From NCBI GenBank assembly GCA_932294295.1, contig OW028581.1:39089995-39153994 (forward strand): a stretch of 64,000 bases of DNA, written 5' to 3'. The number at the start of each line of letters is the position of its first letter. Position 1 is the stretch's first letter. Position numbers and translations under genes: made by a program. Source of the DNA: Alitta virens (taxonomy: Eukaryota; Annelida; Polychaeta; Phyllodocida; Nereididae). The notes under the pieces were generated by a model that saw only the letters and a program-made list of their open reading frames with translations, was not told the origin of the DNA and searched no databases. Below, in pieces: positions 59,923-64,000 of this stretch.

Positions 59923-62900
59923 GTAAGAACTCCTTATGTTACAACCATGAAATGCTGTAATTAAAACATGTCTTGCATGTATATAAATCTACTGAAGGTA
60001 AAACAACTCGACATTAAATATATAGTGTTTCTCTGGCATAGCTGCATGCATTATGAATTATTTATTTTTGTCATCTTTGAGATTAAAAATACCATGTCAT
60101 GTTTAGCATGGAAGCTATGGGAATCCATCATTACATGTTGAATTTACTCCAGATAAAACACAAAAAAGAGTATCTAGAACTGTTGTTGACATGCAACCTA
60201 AAAGCATGACAGAAGGCATTGTGGTGCCCCTCTAAGGCTAATACTTAATATAACTTAAATTTGCATGTTAATCAGAACTCTTCATGTGCAGCATGAAGAA
60301 TTCTCACATGGAAAACTCAGGTGAAAGAAATTACTGCGTGGTCTTGATCGTTTGAGACATTACTTAAGGCAATGCGTGTCAAACATTAGCTGCATGTTTG
60401 TCTGGTTAAAGTATGGAGTAGTTTGTACTTCTTAGAAGACAGTATTTTGTTTTTTTATGATCCTCCCACATAGTTTGATGCTACCAAACTTACCTATCTA
60501 TTTCAATTAAAAGCAAATCTTTTTGTATCCATTATCAGACACGTTTACAAACCTTCATTCCACAAGCACCGTTGTTACAGACTTTAACATCTCATAGACT
60601 TGAGAAAGACTAAAGATTGTCCTGGTTAATTAATAAGTCCAGGTCAACCATTCTAAAGTCCAGGTTTTTACCTTTAATGTTGGTTGACCCTCACCTCCAT
60701 TTCAAGGCCAGTGTCACGAATGACTCCGTTTCCCACAGACAAGTGAGTGTAATGAAAACCTCAATAAAAATATCTCGTGACAAAATTCCCACAACCTTAA
60801 AAATGCATTTAACTCACGGGTTTGGATGGGATATGTGCAAGACACTAGCAATAAAGTTAAATTTATGAACTGGTATTAAGACAACAGGCAATGCATGGAA
60901 CCCTGGGATTATTTCTACCAACACAAGCATGAAATGAGTTTTATCTGTGCAACTTCTACAAAATGTGGTGTGACAAAAACACATGGTCCATATCTCCCAA
61001 ACACAGCCACAGACACTGACCTAAATGTCTGATTTTGAAAGTGGAATACACTTCACTAGAATGAATTTTATAACATAAAAATGATATGACCAAATGTGAA
61101 GCTGCCTCGGCTGTGAAGAAATGCACAGAATGAAATCTGAAAATTCAGTTTTCTTTGAAGAACTGAGTCGTAAATATATACTATCGCATGACTGCATCTC
61201 TGTCAATGACATCTCAGATACATTTATCTGAACTTACTTTGTTAGAATAATGTCTCATGAAAGGATTGTCGCGAGGTCAATATCAGTGTCATTAATGTGA
61301 GTTTTATAAGAGAAATTCTTTGGTTTTATCTGCATGCATTCGCTTGTATGCAGTCTTGAATTCACGGTGTAAATCCTGTGTCAATGAATTGCCAGGGGGC
61401 ATTCTAGATAATCTGGGTAATTCTACACGCACATATAGCTTGAGAAGGAATGGTGTTAGATACTTGGAAGAAATAAGACTGCCAACTGCCTCTTAGCACT
61501 GCAACAGAGACAACATGGGATGTACATCTATATTTAATTTCGTGATGATGTATTTCAGGATGATACAATGTACATACATAAATTTTGTTTTCAAGCCTAA
61601 TGCATTTGCAAAGGACCTTGTCTACCAATATAATGATAGCAAAAATTATGAAATGTAGCAAGCGTAACAGTTGTACGAAGTGACTGATGAACAGCTCATA
61701 CAGAATGAAATTATCAAACAAATGGATAAGCTGATTGTCAGACTCTTTTTTACAAACTGATGCAGCACCACAAAGGACAATTATAGCATTATGCATGTGA
61801 AGTCCATAATTCAGTGTTCACTATAGTTGACATAAAATCATCATGAGTCATGTTGGTCAATACAATTTTTTATTGGTTAATAACAACAATACTAAGAAGT
61901 AAGTAGGTGTATCTTATGCGGATATAGAGATACCAGCATTTTAACGAAATATAACTTCATAAATTTGGCTGTGTTATGCTTGCGACATTGACTGCAGTAA
62001 TATGAACCACAGCTTGCCGTTGCACCAGAAGTGTCAAAAATGCCTGTTTTGACAGATGTTTCATGTGCTGTACTTTTGCTGTTACGTTGCTGTAACTTTG
62101 CTGTAATTTTGCTGTAACTTTGCTACCGTTTCTCATAATAGCACCTAAGTCTCTGTCAATCTTCCTCACCATATCCTTGACAGGGTCAAACTTTCATTGT
62201 TGTCAGAATGCGTGTAATGAAGAATTACTTAGGTCGGCACAAAAGATTCCAAATGTCTTTATTATTGGTGGATTAGGCCATGGGGTTATCTACTAAAAAA
62301 ATCCTGCAGACAAGAATGTTAGTAGAAATGGCAAACTTTCCTTGGCATTTGGACTGGTCTAGAACAGCTACCCTTGCCAAAAGTCTACCAAGTTAGACAC
62401 GTACATGCTAAAACTTGTGACTAACAACTTAATTGTCTCAGAGAAGTTAGCCCACGAGTGACTAACTTCACATGCTTTATTGATATCAGTCTGGCCAGCG
62501 ACAACTGTCCAATAGTTTTGCAGTTTTCTCTACTGAATTTTTGTTGGGGAAAGGTCCACCCAAGTGAAAGATAGCATGTCTCTGGGCAGCCAGAATCAAA
62601 TAGACACTGATCATGTCTATCCTTGAATTCTCTGATCTCTATCCATGTCTCTGATCTTTCCACTAAACAGTTTGGTTGGCTTGGCGTGGAAGTTGCCATT
62701 AAGTCATTTTAAACTTTTTTCCCTTCATTTAAAGCTCAAAAGGAATTCCTTGCTAGATGCTTTCATGTGCTCTTCCAGATAACCTGACCCGAAGACCCAG
62801 GTGGTCGTTAATTTCTCATTCGACATGTGTAGAAATAAAACCTATTTAAAGATCTTTTATGCATGATACTAAGAAATTGAAACATAATTACAGGCTACTG

Positions 62901-63110
62901 ACGTCAGAGACGTTTGGTCAATGACATGAAATATGACGTAGTCTGTTGTATTCTGGGATTCATGACAAAAAGGCTTTTGGAGCATATTTTCTGAATACAG
63001 TGCACGCACGAAAACCTTAAAAAGTGACATTATCACGCAATTACAATGGTTTCCTACATAACTTACTAAACATCATTTCTGAGATGTATTATTAGCAAGT
63101 TTTAGAATTG
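59923..63110. other. Non-coding stretch (possible first intron)
   Basis: No exon with family similarity seen. A small 13-bp repeat (TTGCTGTAACTTT type, four units) lies at 62,075-62,130. No other structure is supported. Confidence 0.4.
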
Positions 63111-63117
63111 TAAAAGG

Positions 63118-63540
63118 CAGCTGGGTGGTCTAGTGGTAAGATGCCTATCCGCTCCTCTGAAGGACCCGGGTTCAATTCCAGGCCTGGGTAACTTTCACAC
63201 TGTGTGTCGTCGCCTCACAGTGGCACCATCCAGCGACCTAATTATGGACATTCTTTGCTAGTTTACCTTGTTAAACAAAATGATTGGTTAAACTATGTAG
63301 CCGATACGCTAAGTAAATTTAATAAATCTTCTCTTAAAAAAACCAGAGAAATGGATTCATATTTTTTAGTTGAGGCAATTTTTCTGAATTGCCTGCTTGT
63401 CAGAACAAGAATTTCGTAAACTCAGCACATGAGCATCTAATACTCTATAATTTCATTGTTAGACATTCAATACCATGAGCCAGCCAATAAACTATAAGAG
63501 AAATAGATTAATTTACTTCAGATGAGTAAACAAGCAAAAC
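63118..63540 (+). mobile_element. tRNA-derived SINE, family B
   Basis: The tRNA-like head has TGGTCTAGTGGTAAGATGC (A box) and GGGTTCAATTCC (B box). The body is shared with 32,735-33,045. It is distinct from family A in head and body. Confidence 0.7.
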
Positions 63541-63757
63541 ATGCAGTGTTCATGAGCATCCCAGGTGTATGGATGTCGTTCGGATGAGACATTAAATTGG
63601 TGGTCCCTTGTTCTCAGTGTATATGCTGAGGCATGTAAAAGATCTAATCCCACCCATGGGGTAAATGTTTAACATGGGTGGAATCCTCCACTCTCTCTCA
63701 CCTCATCAAGCAACCCTCGCTGGCAGCAAGAACCTGCCTTAGAGGGCTGCACTTCCT
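63541..63757 (+). repeat. TATC-tailed dispersed repeat
   Basis: Body with GATGTCGTTCGGATGAGACA, TAAATTGGTGGTCCC, TATGCTGAGGCATGTAAAAG and CCTTAGAGGGCTGCACTTCC, directly followed by the TATC array. Parts recur at 12,295-12,460 and 53,040-53,083. Similar GATGAGACNTTAAA...CTGAGG segments are typical of marine invertebrate SINE bodies, but I cannot name the family. Confidence 0.65.
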
Positions 63758-63764
63758 ATATCTT

Positions 63765-63804
<40 letters not shown>

Positions 63805-63881
63805 ACTATCCATCCATCTATCTATCTATCTCTATCTCTCTCCGTATCTATCTATCCATCTATCCATCTATCCATCTATCC

Positions 63882-63916
<35 letters not shown>
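63758..63916. repeat. (TATC)n microsatellite
   Basis: Impure TATC array with CATC and CTC variants at the 3' end of the dispersed repeat. Frames across it only read the array. Confidence 0.95.
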
Positions 63917-64000
63917 ACTGTATGCAGAAATCGGGTTGTTTCTTAATCTAAAAACTTTGCTCGGAACAACATTTCTGATGGCATATTAAAATGGTTAAAG

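Overview
The window is animal (metazoan) genomic DNA. It is AT-rich, its genes are split by many introns, and it is dense in SINE-, LINE-, MITE- and LTR-type repeats. The gene set suggests a marine invertebrate: a KIF17/OSM-3 kinesin, a sigma-class GST and an atypical soluble guanylate cyclase of the Gyc88E type. I cannot decide between an invertebrate deuterostome and a lophotrochozoan from sequence alone.

Layout. (1) 1.4-13.8 kb, minus strand: a complete KIF17-like kinesin. Its 18 coding exons join in frame to 891 aa, with a likely 5' UTR exon and promoter near 14.1-14.4 kb. Its introns hold a hAT-like MITE, SINE-like repeats, a 99-bp tandem duplication that copies a splice acceptor, and one GC-AG intron. 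(2) 15.0-21.65 kb: no gene; a mosaic of inverted copies, a satellite made of tandem MITE-like units, and a 1,679-bp tandem duplication whose copies look almost identical. (3) 22.56-23.21 kb, minus strand: an intronless sigma-class GST, followed by a pentanucleotide satellite. (4) 23.7-28.1 kb: intergenic, with a LINE remnant and a SINE. (5) 28.5-54.8 kb, plus strand: a complete Gyc88E-like guanylate cyclase of 15 coding exons plus an optional 15-nt microexon (818 or 823 aa). It carries H-NOX, H-NOXA, coiled-coil and cyclase domains. Its promoter side has a palindromic repeat and a perfect CRE. (6) Inside its introns sit a 1.95-kb TIR element packed with ACTCGGCGAGT-like arrays, a smaller relative, SINEs, and, in the 13.1-kb last intron, a 9,325-bp Ty3/gypsy element. 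That element has gag, pol and env frames all open, matching LTRs, a 4-bp target duplication, a tRNA-Trp-type primer-binding site and a GGGGGGC frameshift site. A truncated LINE follows it. (7) 56.2-64 kb: mostly non-coding, with a perfect RFX X-box and a probable first exon of a further plus-strand gene at 59.5-59.9 kb, and SINE/TATC-tailed repeats at the end.

Functional reading. KIF17/OSM-3 is a ciliary motor and Gyc88E-type cyclases are gas or oxygen sensors of sensory cells. The genes are on opposite strands and far apart, so their proximity alone does not show co-regulation. The most notable find is the apparently young, env-bearing retroelement. It has a leader reading frame, ending at a splice donor, that is in phase with env.
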